Assembly (NCBI GenBank): GCA_030428615.1
Contig: JAUIDN010000015.1
Coordinates: 1 to 64,000, forward strand
Direction of reading: 5' to 3'
Length of the DNA stretch: 64,000 bases
Origin: Alphaproteobacteria bacterium
GTDB taxonomy: Bacteria > Pseudomonadota > Alphaproteobacteria > Sphingomonadales > Emcibacteraceae
Each line of letters begins with the position of its first letter. The stretch's first letter is position 1. Both the position numbers and the translations under genes were made by a program. Of the stretch, positions 38,027 to 48,479 are shown one piece after another. The notes under the pieces are model-generated. The model ran no database searches. It was not told the DNA's origin and saw only the letters and a program-made list of their open reading frames with translations.

Positions 38027-39372
38027 ACGGACTTGTCGAATTATTGCCTCTTATGATGTTTCCGACGTTGGCTATTTTCCTTTTTTCAGGATATCCGGTT
38101 GCTTTTGTTCTCGGGGGTATTGGATTATACTTTGGGTTTATCGGCATGGGGCTGGATGTTTTTAACTTTAAGGAATTTTTCCTGATAAATTCACGTATTT
38201 TTGGCGGCGTTGTTGAAAATATGGTGCTTATCGCCATTCCCATGTTTGTATTTATGGGACTTATCCTTGAACGAAGTGGTATTGCGAAAGAACTTCTGAA
38301 TAGCCTTCAAATCATTACTAAGCGCACACCTGGTGGTTTGGCAATGTCGGTAACATTACTCGGGACCATTATGGCTGCTACAACCGGTATCATTGGTGCA
38401 AGTGTTGTCATGATATCGCTTATGGCGTTTCCGGCAATGCTCGCTGCCGATTATGACAAATCCTTTTCGAGCGGGACAATTGCAGCGGCCGGCACGCTCG
38501 GGATTCTTATTCCGCCGAGTATTATGCTTGTAATAATGGGCGACCTACTTTCAATATCCGTTACTGATTTGTTTATGACCGCCCTTATTCCGGGACTTAT
38601 GTTAGCCGTCCTTTATCTGATTTACATTTTTGTGGTTAATAGAAATCATCACCAGTCCCCAACTGAAGACAGTGCAATAAATACCGATCTAGTGAAAGTT
38701 ATACTTAGGGGCTTTTTACCTGCCGTATTGTTAATTGGTCTGGTTCTTGGGTCCATATTCGCCGGCTTTGCCACCCCTACTGAAGCGGCGGGAGTTGGCG
38801 CGTTTGGGGCATTGCTTCTGGCCATATCGAAAAAAAGAATGTCATTATCAAAAATGTGGGGCATGTGCGATGGAACAATAAAAACATGTGGTATGATATT
38901 TGGCATATTTGTTGGTGCTACTGCATTTTCTTACGTCTTCCGCTCACTGGGCGGTGACGATTTAATTATCAATTTTATGAACGGCTTTGACAACGGCTCA
39001 TGGATCATCATTGGGCTTTTGATGATCATCGTCTTTTTGCTTGGATTCTTCTTTGACTGGATAGAAATAACATTAATCGTTCTGCCAATTTTTGCTCCTA
39101 TCCTGAATGGACTTGATTTAAGCGGACATGTTGATACGGCACAGATATTGCCTTGGTTTGCCGTGTTGGTCGCCATTAATTTGCAGACGTCGTTCCTGAC
39201 ACCTCCATTTGGTTTCGCACTATTTTACATGAAAGGAGTAGCGCCAAAAGAAATCAAGATGCAGGATATTTATAAGGGAGTTATTCCTTATATTATTATT
39301 CAAATAATCGGATTGATTTTGGTTATGATATTTCCGGCTATTGCATTGTGGTTACCAAATATTCTAAGCTAA
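38023..39372 (+). CDS. TRAP transporter large permease (DctM family)
   Basis: 'IPMFVFMGLILERSGIAKELL', 'GTLGILIPPSIMLVIMGDLLSISVTDLFMTALIPGLMLAVLYLIYI', 'TPTEAAGVGAFGALLLA'. Confidence 0.95.
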   Translation: MNGLVELLPLMMFPTLAIFLFSGYPVAFVLGGIGLYFGFIGMGLDVFNFKEFFLINSRIFGGVVENMVLIAIPMFVFMGLILERSGIAKELLNSLQIITKRTPGGLAMSVTLLGTIMAATTGIIGASVVMISLMAFPAMLAADYDKSFSSGTIAAAGTLGILIPPSIMLVIMGDLLSISVTDLFMTALIPGLMLAVLYLIYIFVVNRNHHQSPTEDSAINTDLVKVILRGFLPAVLLIGLVLGSIFAGFATPTEAAGVGAFGALLLAISKKRMSLSKMWGMCDGTIKTCGMIFGIFVGATAFSYVFRSLGGDDLIINFMNGFDNGSWIIIGLLMIIVFLLGFFFDWIEITLIVLPIFAPILNGLDLSGHVDTAQILPWFAVLVAINLQTSFLTPPFGFALFYMKGVAPKEIKMQDIYKGVIPYIIIQIIGLILVMIFPAIALWLPNILS

Positions 39373-39382
39373 CCAGTCTTTG

Positions 39383-40492
39383 TCAGGCCGCTTCCGAACC
39401 AACAATCTGAGTTATAAAATACTCGAAACTTTCCGCGTCAACGGTTTTTTCGCATCGTGTCAGAATTCTCTCTACCATGCGGCTTTTATACCTCAATGGA
39501 TCTTCGGCTGCAGAAGATGTCATTTCCTTTGCAACATCAATTGCCACCTTTACAACTGGCAACAAGTCGGACGAAAACCCACATTTTTCATAAACCGCTT
39601 TAAGACCAAGATCGCCACGATCATGGATAAGTCTATAAGCGTTTCCAATCGGTACATCCGCACATTTAGCCAAAGCCAATTCGAAGAAGATAACATCACC
39701 AAGGCAGAGAGCCCTGAAAACGAGTGTTTCCGTTAATCGGCCATTTTCATATAATTGGTCAACTAAGCCTGCAAAATCCAATTCATCATCACCATCATGT
39801 ATAAGATTTGCTGTCGCACGTTCCCGTGCATTTAAGAACAGGTCCATAACGGTATTAGGCGACATTTCATGATGTGTAACCAGATGATCCCTTACTTGCT
39901 CTGATACAAGGTTCACAAGGCGCTCCGCCACCTTAATTGGCAACTGCGCTCTGTTTGCCAGCGGAACATTCACAGTTTCATCTTCACCGTATTTATCGAG
40001 CACCTTATCCATTGTGGCTTCTTCCAGCGCCGCACCTTCGTTCTTCACAAGTGTCGCAACAACATCTGAATCTATGCTATTTTCAACGATTTGATCCGCA
40101 AGGGTCGCTGATACAGTTGCTCTTGATGCAATGGCCTGTTGCGTATCAGCATCCTGGCTTTTTATAATTTCAGTGAGATCCTCATCCGTAAGCACTTCGG
40201 AAAATTCCAACATCGGTATGGAAACTTCCTTAACGTCGTTGGCAAGTGCTACAGCAATGTCATGTGGAATATTGTCAGAATTTTTAAGGCTTTCAGATAG
40301 CGCTTCGCGAACCCTGATTTCTGCATCCTTCACCATAATGTTAAAGATGTCTTCAGCGATTTTTCTTTCTTCGTCGCTGAGGTTGCCGACCGTAAACTGC
40401 GCGCTCACTTTTTGCGCGGCTTCTGCGCGATTTTCCATGGTTGGTTCAGACAACAGTCGCGCGACATCAGAACTATTAAGGTTTTCACTCAT
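39383..40492 (-). CDS. DUF2336-like protein
   Basis: 'NSSDVARLLSEPTMENRAEAAQKVSAQF', 'IMVKDAEIRVREALSESLKNSDNIPHDIAVALANDVKEVSIPMLEFSEVLTDEDL'; internal start MSENLNSS preferred. Confidence 0.8.
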   Translation of the reverse strand: MSENLNSSDVARLLSEPTMENRAEAAQKVSAQFTVGNLSDEERKIAEDIFNIMVKDAEIRVREALSESLKNSDNIPHDIAVALANDVKEVSIPMLEFSEVLTDEDLTEIIKSQDADTQQAIASRATVSATLADQIVENSIDSDVVATLVKNEGAALEEATMDKVLDKYGEDETVNVPLANRAQLPIKVAERLVNLVSEQVRDHLVTHHEMSPNTVMDLFLNARERATANLIHDGDDELDFAGLVDQLYENGRLTETLVFRALCLGDVIFFELALAKCADVPIGNAYRLIHDRGDLGLKAVYEKCGFSSDLLPVVKVAIDVAKEMTSSAAEDPLRYKSRMVERILTRCEKTVDAESFEYFITQIVGSEAA

Positions 40493-40853
40493 ATATATAT
40501 GTGCCTTTAATAAACGTTTCTTTCGTATAAAACGAATCCAACGCAAAAATTTGCCGTTCGAATTCCCTCTATATTGAAGGTAAAAAGTTAAACACTCGTT
40601 AATTCAGGTCTGCTTGCAGGCCGGATCACAACTTTAACAATAATGATACGTTATAACATGTTGTTTTCATTATCTTTATTCGACCCCAATTTTCCAGTGC
40701 TAAAAGGTCACAATTCTGCCGCATAAAATTGTCATTAATTATCATGAATAAAATACTAGTTTTTAGCCGTTCTGAGACGATTTGATTTGTAGAGAGTTGT
40801 TTTTTTTGCTATGGCATGGCGAGAAAACGTTAAGGTAATAAAAGGGACATAAA

Positions 40854-41240
40854 ATGAAAAGTGTTGTGAAAGTTATAGCTGTTTTACTGATGACAAGTGT
40901 ACTATTCCCGTTGAATGCTTCTGCGGAGGGCGATGCTGCTGAAGGTGCTTCGATATTTAACAAAAAGTGTAAAATATGCCACACATTCGCAAAAGGTGAT
41001 AAAGCAAAAATCGGACCAAATCTATTTGGTATATACGGTAGAAAAGCTGCACAATTTGAAGACTACAAATATTCCAAGGGTATTATTGAAGCGGATCTTA
41101 CCTGGGACGATGCAACACTTGATGCATACCTTCTTAAGCCAAGAGATGTTGTCAAAAGAGGTAAAATGGTTTTCGCCGGATTTAAAAAAGAACAAGACCG
41201 CGAAGACGTAATTGCTTATTTAAAGACACTGAAAGATTGA
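40854..41240 (+). CDS. Soluble c-type cytochrome (class I)
   Basis: Signal peptide; heme motif 'CKICH'; 'KIGPNLFGIYGRKAAQFEDYKYS', distal 'KRGKMVFAGFKKEQDREDVIAYLKTL'. Confidence 0.92.
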   Translation: MKSVVKVIAVLLMTSVLFPLNASAEGDAAEGASIFNKKCKICHTFAKGDKAKIGPNLFGIYGRKAAQFEDYKYSKGIIEADLTWDDATLDAYLLKPRDVVKRGKMVFAGFKKEQDREDVIAYLKTLKD

Positions 41241-41321
41241 CGCTTGGTCTTGAATGTTAACAAATTAATCATAGTTATTGTGCATACTTCGCAACATATC
41301 TATTGAATAAAGGTTAAAAGC

Positions 41322-42038
41322 ATGGAAAACGCCAGAGAAAATAAAGCAGCAGTGATCGCCGTTCCGGCGGACGTAGCGGCTTCTGTGATGAGAAAGGCCT
41401 TCTTTGGCTTTATCACGGTGACATTATTTCTAGCTATGCTTATTTTTGGCGGTAATGCCTTTGCCGACAATACCGACCCTGCTGAACAGCAAAAAGCACG
41501 GGAATTTATCGAAGCCTTTTCGGAAAGAGCGATTGCTGTTCTGAACAATAAAAATCTGACGAACGACCAGGCATTCAACGAATATCGAGATATCCTGAAC
41601 GACGCTTTTGCGGTTGATTATATCGCACGTATCACCCTCAGCCGGCACCGTAAAAAGGCAACAAAGGAAGAGCTTTCCGAATATTTTAACCTGTTTCCAG
41701 AATTTATTCTGACAGTGAATTCCTCGCGTCTGAGAAAACTTGATACAACCAAAATAGTTATTGATCAGGTAACCCCCCATGCAAAGTCGGACATTTTTAT
41801 CCGCACCAAAGCCTATAGCGATGGCGACAAAGCGCTTGATGTGGATTGGCGGGTAAGAAGCAACAAAGATGGCAACTATAAGATCATTGATGTTAAGATT
41901 GAAGGTATTAGCCTTGTAGCAACACAACGTGATGATTTTACAGCGCGGATCAGTAGCAGTGGTGTCGGCGGTCTCAACAAATATATGCAGGATATTATTG
42001 ACGGTATTGTTGTCGCCGAAACAGAAACCGCGTCATAA
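41322..42038 (+). CDS. MlaC/Ttg2D-like phospholipid-binding protein
   Basis: 'AREFIEAFSERAIAVLNNKNLTNDQAFNEYRDILNDAFAVDYIARITLSRHRKKATKEELSEYFNLFPEFIL', 'YKIIDVKIEGISLVATQRDDF'. Confidence 0.85.
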   Translation: MENARENKAAVIAVPADVAASVMRKAFFGFITVTLFLAMLIFGGNAFADNTDPAEQQKAREFIEAFSERAIAVLNNKNLTNDQAFNEYRDILNDAFAVDYIARITLSRHRKKATKEELSEYFNLFPEFILTVNSSRLRKLDTTKIVIDQVTPHAKSDIFIRTKAYSDGDKALDVDWRVRSNKDGNYKIIDVKIEGISLVATQRDDFTARISSSGVGGLNKYMQDIIDGIVVAETETAS

Positions 42039-42072
42039 AAAAACAATCAAATAAAAAAGGGACTAACAAACC

Positions 42073-42294
42073 ATGAGTGACGGTCAATTATTTTTGGTAT
42101 TCGGCGGCAAAGTGTCGGATCCTCGTACGACAAATTTTATCGACACCAAACAATTGGACACAGTGGGAATTTTTCCATCCTACGAGCAAGCCAAAAACGC
42201 CTGGAAAGGCGCAAGCCAATCAAAAGTCGACGACGCGATGACAAAATATGTTGTTGTGTGTCTGGATAAACTTCTTTATCCAGAAGATGAATAA
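42073..42294 (+). CDS. DUF4170-like small protein
   Basis: 'LFLVFGGKVSDPRTTNFIDTKQLDTVGIFPSYEQAKNAWKGASQSKVDDAMTKYVVVCLDKL'. Confidence 0.8.
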   Translation: MSDGQLFLVFGGKVSDPRTTNFIDTKQLDTVGIFPSYEQAKNAWKGASQSKVDDAMTKYVVVCLDKLLYPEDE

Positions 42295-42310
42295 ACAATA
42301 AAAGTTTTTT

Positions 42311-42342
42311 ATAAGGCGCTATAAACAGGCGCCTTATTTTTT
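42311..42342 (+). terminator. Intrinsic terminator
   Basis: ATAAGGCGC-TATAAACAG-GCGCCTTAT followed by TTTTT. Confidence 0.85.
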
Positions 42343-42366
42343 GCGGATAGCATGTTATAGTGAGAC

Positions 42367-43608
42367 ATGGATATCAACCCTGAAAAATTTTTAAAAAGCT
42401 GCCTTGAATACGTAATTGAAACAGCCGACCCGAAGAAGGCTTTGTCAACATATCTACCGTCGCAAAATACCGGAAAAGCATTTGTCATTGGCGCGGGCAA
42501 AGCGGCCGCGAGAATGGCAACCGCTTTTGAAGACCAGTGGCAGGGCGAGGTAAGTGGAATTGTTGTTACGCCCTACGGTCATTCGACGCCGTGTCATACA
42601 ATACAGGTGATTGAAGCGGCCCACCCTACTCCCGATCTAAATTCAGTGAAAGCTGCAAAAAAGATAAAATCATTTGCCGAAAATATCGATAACACAGGCA
42701 GTGTCCATGTTCTCCTGTCTGGGGGTGGGTCTTCGCTTTTATGTCTTCCAGCACATCCAATCGATTTATCGGAAAAACAGTTCATTAATAAAGCGCTCCT
42801 GCAATCCGGCGCGTCGATTGATGAAATAAATTGTGTGCGAAAACATTTGTCAGCCATTAAGGGCGGGCGACTTGCAGAATTAATTTACCCGGCCAAGCTG
42901 GTTACCTATGCCATTTCGGACGTGGTTGGCGATGATCCTGCGGTTATCGCATCTGGTCCAACCGTCGCCGATCCGACCACTTCCGGGCAGGCGTTACAGA
43001 TATTAAATGACTATTCCATTGAGGCATCAAAATCAGTGATAGAATGGCTGGAAAATCCGGTTTCTGAAACTGTCAAAAATACCCGTTATGATGATGACTA
43101 CGTTATCATTGCATCCGCATACGCAGCGTTGGAGAAGCTTGGTGAATATTGCCGGAAACAAGGTGTTAACTTCATTAATCTGGGAGAGTTAACCGACGAT
43201 GCGCGAGAAATGGGACAGGAACATGCGTTGATCGCAAAACACATCAGTATCACCGAACCAACACTCATTTATTCCGGGGGAGAAGCAACGGTAAATGTAA
43301 GCGGAAACGGAAAAGGAGGCAGGAACAGCGAATATCTGTTAAGTCTGGCCATTTCCCTTGAGGGCAGAGAGAATATCTTTGCTATCGCCGCAGATACTGA
43401 CGGAATTGACGGGAGCGAGGACAATGCCGGCGCAATAATCCGACCAGACACGTTGGATCGACTGGAAAAAAGTGGGATTGACGCCCATACGGTCTTGGAA
43501 AACAATGACAGTTATACCGCATTCAAAACACTTGATGACCTGATTGTTACTGGCCCCACCGGAACAAACATAAATGATTTAAGAGCAATACTGATTTTAC
43601 CCGACTGA
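42367..43608 (+). CDS. Glycerate 2-kinase (DUF4147/GckA-TtuD family)
   Basis: 'KAFVIGAGKAAARMATAFED', 'VLLSGGGSSLLCLPA', 'ISDVVGDDPAVIASGPTVADPTT', 'ADTDGIDGSEDNAGAII'. Confidence 0.92.
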   Translation: MDINPEKFLKSCLEYVIETADPKKALSTYLPSQNTGKAFVIGAGKAAARMATAFEDQWQGEVSGIVVTPYGHSTPCHTIQVIEAAHPTPDLNSVKAAKKIKSFAENIDNTGSVHVLLSGGGSSLLCLPAHPIDLSEKQFINKALLQSGASIDEINCVRKHLSAIKGGRLAELIYPAKLVTYAISDVVGDDPAVIASGPTVADPTTSGQALQILNDYSIEASKSVIEWLENPVSETVKNTRYDDDYVIIASAYAALEKLGEYCRKQGVNFINLGELTDDAREMGQEHALIAKHISITEPTLIYSGGEATVNVSGNGKGGRNSEYLLSLAISLEGRENIFAIAADTDGIDGSEDNAGAIIRPDTLDRLEKSGIDAHTVLENNDSYTAFKTLDDLIVTGPTGTNINDLRAILILPD

Positions 43609-43614
43609 GAAATC

Positions 43615-44175
43615 TCATTGACGGCCCGCGCGTTGTTTCCAAATTTGCACCGCAATCACGGTAACAAGAAATATTTTAATGATCATATCGAGATAAAATG
43701 GCGCCAACCAGAGTTCAACGATCTCTGGCCATGTTACACCAATGTGGGCTTTGCCCCATAACATGCCCATTACCTGCAACATTATTGATGCAATTGCGCA
43801 AGACCACGCAACACGCCAATAAAGCGCAACCGTCCCCATTTCTTTTATGTTAAATCTGATGTCCCGCGTTAAATACGATAAAACGATGGCAACAACGGGA
43901 AAACCGAATATGAAGCCAGCTGTCGGTCCTGTGAGAACACTTATTCCGGATCTGCCGTTGGCAAACACGGGCAACCCGACGAGCCCCATTAAAATATAGA
44001 AAATTATTGATAAAAGAGCATATTTCAACGGTAATACCAGCGCGATCAGAAATATCGCAACCGTCTGCAACGTCAAAGGAACCGGCTCTATCGGTATTGA
44101 TATTTGAGCAGATATCGCCGTCAATATTGCAAAACCAATCGATAAAAACAGATTATTACGTGCAGATTGCGTCAT
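43615..44175 (-). CDS. bioY: Biotin transporter BioY
   Basis: 'AISAQISIPIEPVPLTLQTVAIFLIALVLPLKYALLSIIFYILMGLVGLPVFANGRSGISVLTGPTAGFIFGFPV'. Confidence 0.9.
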   Translation of the reverse strand: MTQSARNNLFLSIGFAILTAISAQISIPIEPVPLTLQTVAIFLIALVLPLKYALLSIIFYILMGLVGLPVFANGRSGISVLTGPTAGFIFGFPVVAIVLSYLTRDIRFNIKEMGTVALYWRVAWSCAIASIMLQVMGMLWGKAHIGVTWPEIVELWLAPFYLDMIIKIFLVTVIAVQIWKQRAGRQ

Positions 44176-44271
44176 GACGGTATCACTTCCTGCTCACGAA
44201 GGTATATAAAGTAGAATATTTTAAAATCGCATGATACTATAAATTTACAAACCTTCCGTTAATTTTATGGT

Positions 44272-45540
44272 TCACCCCGTTATATCATTTAACGCGTTTG
44301 CAAGTTTATCAGCATCTTCACGCGAATTATAAAGTGCGGGACTTACGCGAATACCGGCACCATTACTGATACCACCATTTGCCACGGTAAATATTCCATA
44401 CTTATCCGTCAGAAGTTTCACCAAATCCCTGTTTTCCTGATTACTGGTTTTGCCTTTAATTCTAAACGACGTGATCGCAGCATACATGCGTTCATCCTGC
44501 GGCGTCAGGATTTCAATATTTTCATTATCAATTACTTTATCCACCCATTGGTTTCTTAATGCGCGAAAACGTTTTTCGATATTTTTAATCCCGATATTTT
44601 CGCCAAAATCAAGTGCATCCGGAATGGTAAGTACAGATGCGAAGTTCATAGTGCCGGTATGTACCCGGGTACGGACATTGTCGTTATCCGGCGCCGCTTC
44701 ACCGCGAAGCGGATCAATATCAAGAACTCTATTTTTTCGAATATATAACATGCCTACCCCAATCGGCACGCCTATCCATTTATGTAGATTAAATCCGGCA
44801 AAATCCACATCAAGATCCTGAAAATCGAAGTCAAACTGTCCCCAGGAATGCGCCGCATCAAGAATGACATCAACACCACGGGACTTGGCCATTTTCACCA
44901 CTTCCTTCACAGGAGTAATCAACCCCGTACGATTGCTAACATGTGTCATGAGCATCATTTTACATTTGGGATGATCATCGAGCGCCTTTTCATATGCCGC
45001 TATGACATTTTCATATGATGCGGGCTCGGGAATGGCAATTGCAACAACATTGACGCCGCGATATGTTTTCAGATAACGCATTTCCGATTGCATACTGCCA
45101 TAATCAAGGTCCGCGTATATCACCGTATCGCCCGGTTCAAGTTTGTTATAGCCGTTGATAAGACTTTGCAGAGCTTCTGTCGCGTTGCGCGTCAGGACAA
45201 TTTCGTCGTTTCCTACGCCAAGCTTACGGGCAAGCCGATCAATAATTTTGTCATAATCCTGCCGGTAATGACGCCTCGCGTAGTATGAACTATTCTGGTT
45301 CACAAAATGGGTGTTTTGAATATAAGCCTGTGTAACCGGAATGGACATAATCCCCCAGTAGCCCGCCTCAAGGTTCGTAATTTCATCTGTCACATCATAC
45401 TGATTTCTTACGATCTGCCAAAAATTTTCATCATCCGCAGCACGTGACTGCTGCGCGAGACTTATCATTGGTGTACCAACCATCGACGCTGTTGCAAGCG
45501 CTGCTGTAGTTGTGAGAAACTGGCGTCTATCCATTTTCAT
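44272..45540 (-). CDS. Class V PLP-dependent aminotransferase-like protein with Tat-type signal
   Basis: 'MDRRQFLTTTAALATASMVGTPMISLAQQ'; 'VDFAGFNLHKWIGVPIGVGMLYIRK' (PLP Lys region). Confidence 0.85.
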   Translation of the reverse strand: MKMDRRQFLTTTAALATASMVGTPMISLAQQSRAADDENFWQIVRNQYDVTDEITNLEAGYWGIMSIPVTQAYIQNTHFVNQNSSYYARRHYRQDYDKIIDRLARKLGVGNDEIVLTRNATEALQSLINGYNKLEPGDTVIYADLDYGSMQSEMRYLKTYRGVNVVAIAIPEPASYENVIAAYEKALDDHPKCKMMLMTHVSNRTGLITPVKEVVKMAKSRGVDVILDAAHSWGQFDFDFQDLDVDFAGFNLHKWIGVPIGVGMLYIRKNRVLDIDPLRGEAAPDNDNVRTRVHTGTMNFASVLTIPDALDFGENIGIKNIEKRFRALRNQWVDKVIDNENIEILTPQDERMYAAITSFRIKGKTSNQENRDLVKLLTDKYGIFTVANGGISNGAGIRVSPALYNSREDADKLANALNDITG

Positions 45541-46820
45541 TATCCCATTTTGTTTACGATATCTTTTATTGCTGCTGCTAATGCATCCATATCTTCCAAG
45601 GAGCTATACAGTCCCGGTGATACCCGTATACCATTTAACTGCGGGATCGCCGCTGTATTAATAGCATAATCGGCCAAGAGCTGCCTGCCAAGCGCAGCAG
45701 CGTCTTTGTGCGCGTTAATCCGAAATGACGTGAGGCCGCAATGCATGCGTGGGTCTTCCGGGCTCAATATATCAACCCGATCATCATCAATAAATTCTTT
45801 CACCCAACGATGGCGAAGCGCCCTGAATCGTTTATCAATCGCTTTAATGCCAATGGCATCGACAAAATTCAATGCATCCCTAACAGACATCACCGCCGCC
45901 AGATTCATCGTGCCTGTCTGCACACGGTTATTAATATCATCATTTCCGGGCGGTCCCTTACTGCTTTTCGTATCAATATCCAACATCCGGTTTTTCTTGA
46001 TATACATAATCCCGACACCGAGGGGAGCACCAATCCATTTATGCAGATTAAAGCCAGCGAAATCGACGCCCTGATCAACAAAATCAAAGTCCATCTGTCC
46101 CCAGGAGTGAGCCATATCAACAATAACATCAGCACCATGGTTGCGCGCCATTGCCGATATTTCCTTTACCGGAAGAACAACGCCCGTTCTGTTAGCCATA
46201 TGTGTCAGCAATATGAGTTTGGTTTTCGGGTTGTCCTTTAATGCCTGTTCAAAAAGGCCAATTGTATTTTCATAAGACGCCGGATCCGGCATCTTCAATT
46301 CAACGACATTCGCTTTTCTATGAACCTTAAGATGACGCATTTCCGCAGCCATGCTGTAATAGGCCGCGTCCGCGTAAAGTACCGTGTCACCCGGTTCAAT
46401 CTTGTTATATCCGCTTATCAGGAGCTGCATAGATTCCGTTGCTCCGCGGGTAAATACAACTTCATCACTTCTCACGCCGAGCTTTGCAGCGATCATTTCA
46501 AGTATTTCACCGCGTTCAACGTAAAAATTACGCGCACTTGGTATAGCCGCCTTGCCATGGCCCACATAAAAAGAGCTATAGGCATTAATAAATTCGGAAT
46601 GTTTTGCAAATGCTTCGCGCACGGGTTCGGACATAATTCCCCAGTGTCCAGCATTTAAATTAATGAATTCGTCTGTGACCTTATACTGCGCCATGATGGT
46701 TTTCCAGTATGCTTCACTGTCCTTATCCATTGACATCTGCGCATTCGCGGCCACGGTTTTTGCCGCAATCGACATGCCCGCCAGCGCCGCAGTCGTTTGC
46801 ATAAATTTTCTTCTATCCAT
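45540..46820 (-). CDS. Class V PLP-dependent aminotransferase-like protein with Tat-type signal (tandem paralogue)
   Basis: 'MDRRKFMQTTAALAGMSIAAKTVAANA'; 'VDFAGFNLHKWIGAPLGVGIMYIKK'; similar along its length to 44272-45540. Confidence 0.85.
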   Translation of the reverse strand: MDRRKFMQTTAALAGMSIAAKTVAANAQMSMDKDSEAYWKTIMAQYKVTDEFINLNAGHWGIMSEPVREAFAKHSEFINAYSSFYVGHGKAAIPSARNFYVERGEILEMIAAKLGVRSDEVVFTRGATESMQLLISGYNKIEPGDTVLYADAAYYSMAAEMRHLKVHRKANVVELKMPDPASYENTIGLFEQALKDNPKTKLILLTHMANRTGVVLPVKEISAMARNHGADVIVDMAHSWGQMDFDFVDQGVDFAGFNLHKWIGAPLGVGIMYIKKNRMLDIDTKSSKGPPGNDDINNRVQTGTMNLAAVMSVRDALNFVDAIGIKAIDKRFRALRHRWVKEFIDDDRVDILSPEDPRMHCGLTSFRINAHKDAAALGRQLLADYAINTAAIPQLNGIRVSPGLYSSLEDMDALAAAIKDIVNKMG

Positions 46821-48354
46821 TTTTGTTCTCCCTATTATCAATCATTTGCAAATCATTATTATATTTGTTTGCCAGTGCTGCGTCCGGTTTCATAATACTC
46901 ACTATATAGCCAACAACAAAAGAAAATAAAAAAGCGGGTGGCATGGTTTCCATAGCGACAAAGTAACCACCAATACCATCCATTTCAGAAAACACAAACT
47001 TCGCCAGAATTGTCATCGAAAACCCGGCGATCATGGCAGCAATGGCGCCACGTGCTGTGAATCCTTTCCAGAATAAAGACATAATCACCATAGGGCAAAA
47101 TGTTGCCGCGATTCCGGACCAGCCAAAAATGACAAACCAGAATATAGTCCGTGTTGGCGATACGAAGGACACGATAAGAGCAATTCCAAGGGCGAACACA
47201 GCGAAAAAAATCGTTAGCCAACGAGAAAGCTGCGCCGATTTTTCCCCGTCCAGTTCGGCATTAAACATTTTGCGATAAATGTCATGGGTAATTGAACCGG
47301 CAGCAACGATCAACAATGATGACACCGTTGACATGATGGCGGATAATACAGCGGCAACATAAAGCCCCACCAGAAACAATGGAAACACATATTCAACCAG
47401 CGTCGGCAGGACATTCTGCGCTCCATTTCCAAGAGTTGCGGCAGGGTCATCTCCGGCTTCTATAAACAGGTAACGTCCAAGGACACCGATGCTCACGGCG
47501 GAAGCATCAACCAAAAATGTAAAACCAAGCGCAACCCACCGGCCACGTTTTATTTCTTCAAGGTCCTTAATAGCAAGGAAGCGGGCAAACACCTGTGGGG
47601 AGCCTAAAAACCCTAACCCGATAAGCATCATACCCAGTACGATGGCAAAATTCATCGGTGTGAAGCCACCATTACCCCATATATTTACAAGACCGGGATC
47701 AATGCTGTGCAATGTTTCATATACATGGTCATTCGGCCCCAACATAAGGTAAGCCACGAGCGGCAAAGCAACCAGGCTGACCACCATAACGGCCCCCTGA
47801 AACATATCCGTCCAGGCGACAGCAATGAAGCCGCCTATCACGCTGTAGATGACAACAATTAAAAATCCGACAACCGCACCCATGTGATAATCCCATGCCA
47901 GGAAACGTTCGAATGCGGAGCCCGTCGCGTCAATTTGCGCGCTTATATAGATCAGAATAAATATCGCGAGAGAAACGGACGCAACCAGCCGTAAAGTGTG
48001 TGTGTTGGTGCGAAAACGGCTGACGAGGTAATCCGTCATGGTGATACTGTCATAGTGATCCGTTAGTTTTTTATAGCGTTCCGCCATCAGAAACCACGCC
48101 ACAGCCACACCAAACATTTCACCGACCACCACCCAGTAAGCGCTAAACCCGACCATTGCCCCCATACCGGTTACACCAAGAAGCAACCACGCGCTTTCGC
48201 CCGTTGCCTGCGCAGAAAAGGCGGCAACCCAGAACCCGAGTGTTTTATTACCGGTCACATAGTCTTTAATATTTCGGATGCGTTTCGAAGCCACAAGGCT
48301 CAGTAAAATCAACACTACAAGATACAAAAAGAGCATTGAATATTTTTCGACCAT
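46813..48354 (-). CDS. Sodium:solute symporter family (PutP-like)
   Basis: 'DYVTGNKTLGFWVAAFSAQATGESAWLLLGVTGMGAMVGFSAYWVVVGE', 'VLSAIMSTVSSLLIVAAGSITHDIYRK'. Confidence 0.9.
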   Translation of the reverse strand: MVEKYSMLFLYLVVLILLSLVASKRIRNIKDYVTGNKTLGFWVAAFSAQATGESAWLLLGVTGMGAMVGFSAYWVVVGEMFGVAVAWFLMAERYKKLTDHYDSITMTDYLVSRFRTNTHTLRLVASVSLAIFILIYISAQIDATGSAFERFLAWDYHMGAVVGFLIVVIYSVIGGFIAVAWTDMFQGAVMVVSLVALPLVAYLMLGPNDHVYETLHSIDPGLVNIWGNGGFTPMNFAIVLGMMLIGLGFLGSPQVFARFLAIKDLEEIKRGRWVALGFTFLVDASAVSIGVLGRYLFIEAGDDPAATLGNGAQNVLPTLVEYVFPLFLVGLYVAAVLSAIMSTVSSLLIVAAGSITHDIYRKMFNAELDGEKSAQLSRWLTIFFAVFALGIALIVSFVSPTRTIFWFVIFGWSGIAATFCPMVIMSLFWKGFTARGAIAAMIAGFSMTILAKFVFSEMDGIGGYFVAMETMPPAFLFSFVVGYIVSIMKPDAALANKYNNDLQMIDNRENKNG

Positions 48355-48479
48355 CGTCTTTTTTTTCCCGTCCCCATATTTTTGGTTTTATTTTTATGGA
48401 TAGTACCCTAGCATTATTTCCGGAAAATTATAGATATTTATACGAATTTTAAGCCACAAAATAACAAGGGGAAGACGCT

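Noticed and set aside
39380-39736. Plus-strand 118-aa ORF
   Set aside because: Antisense to the DUF2336-like gene; low-information composition; no motif.
45741-46241. Plus-strand 166-aa ORF and similar antisense ORFs in the PLP enzyme region
   Set aside because: Antisense to a well-supported PLP enzyme gene.
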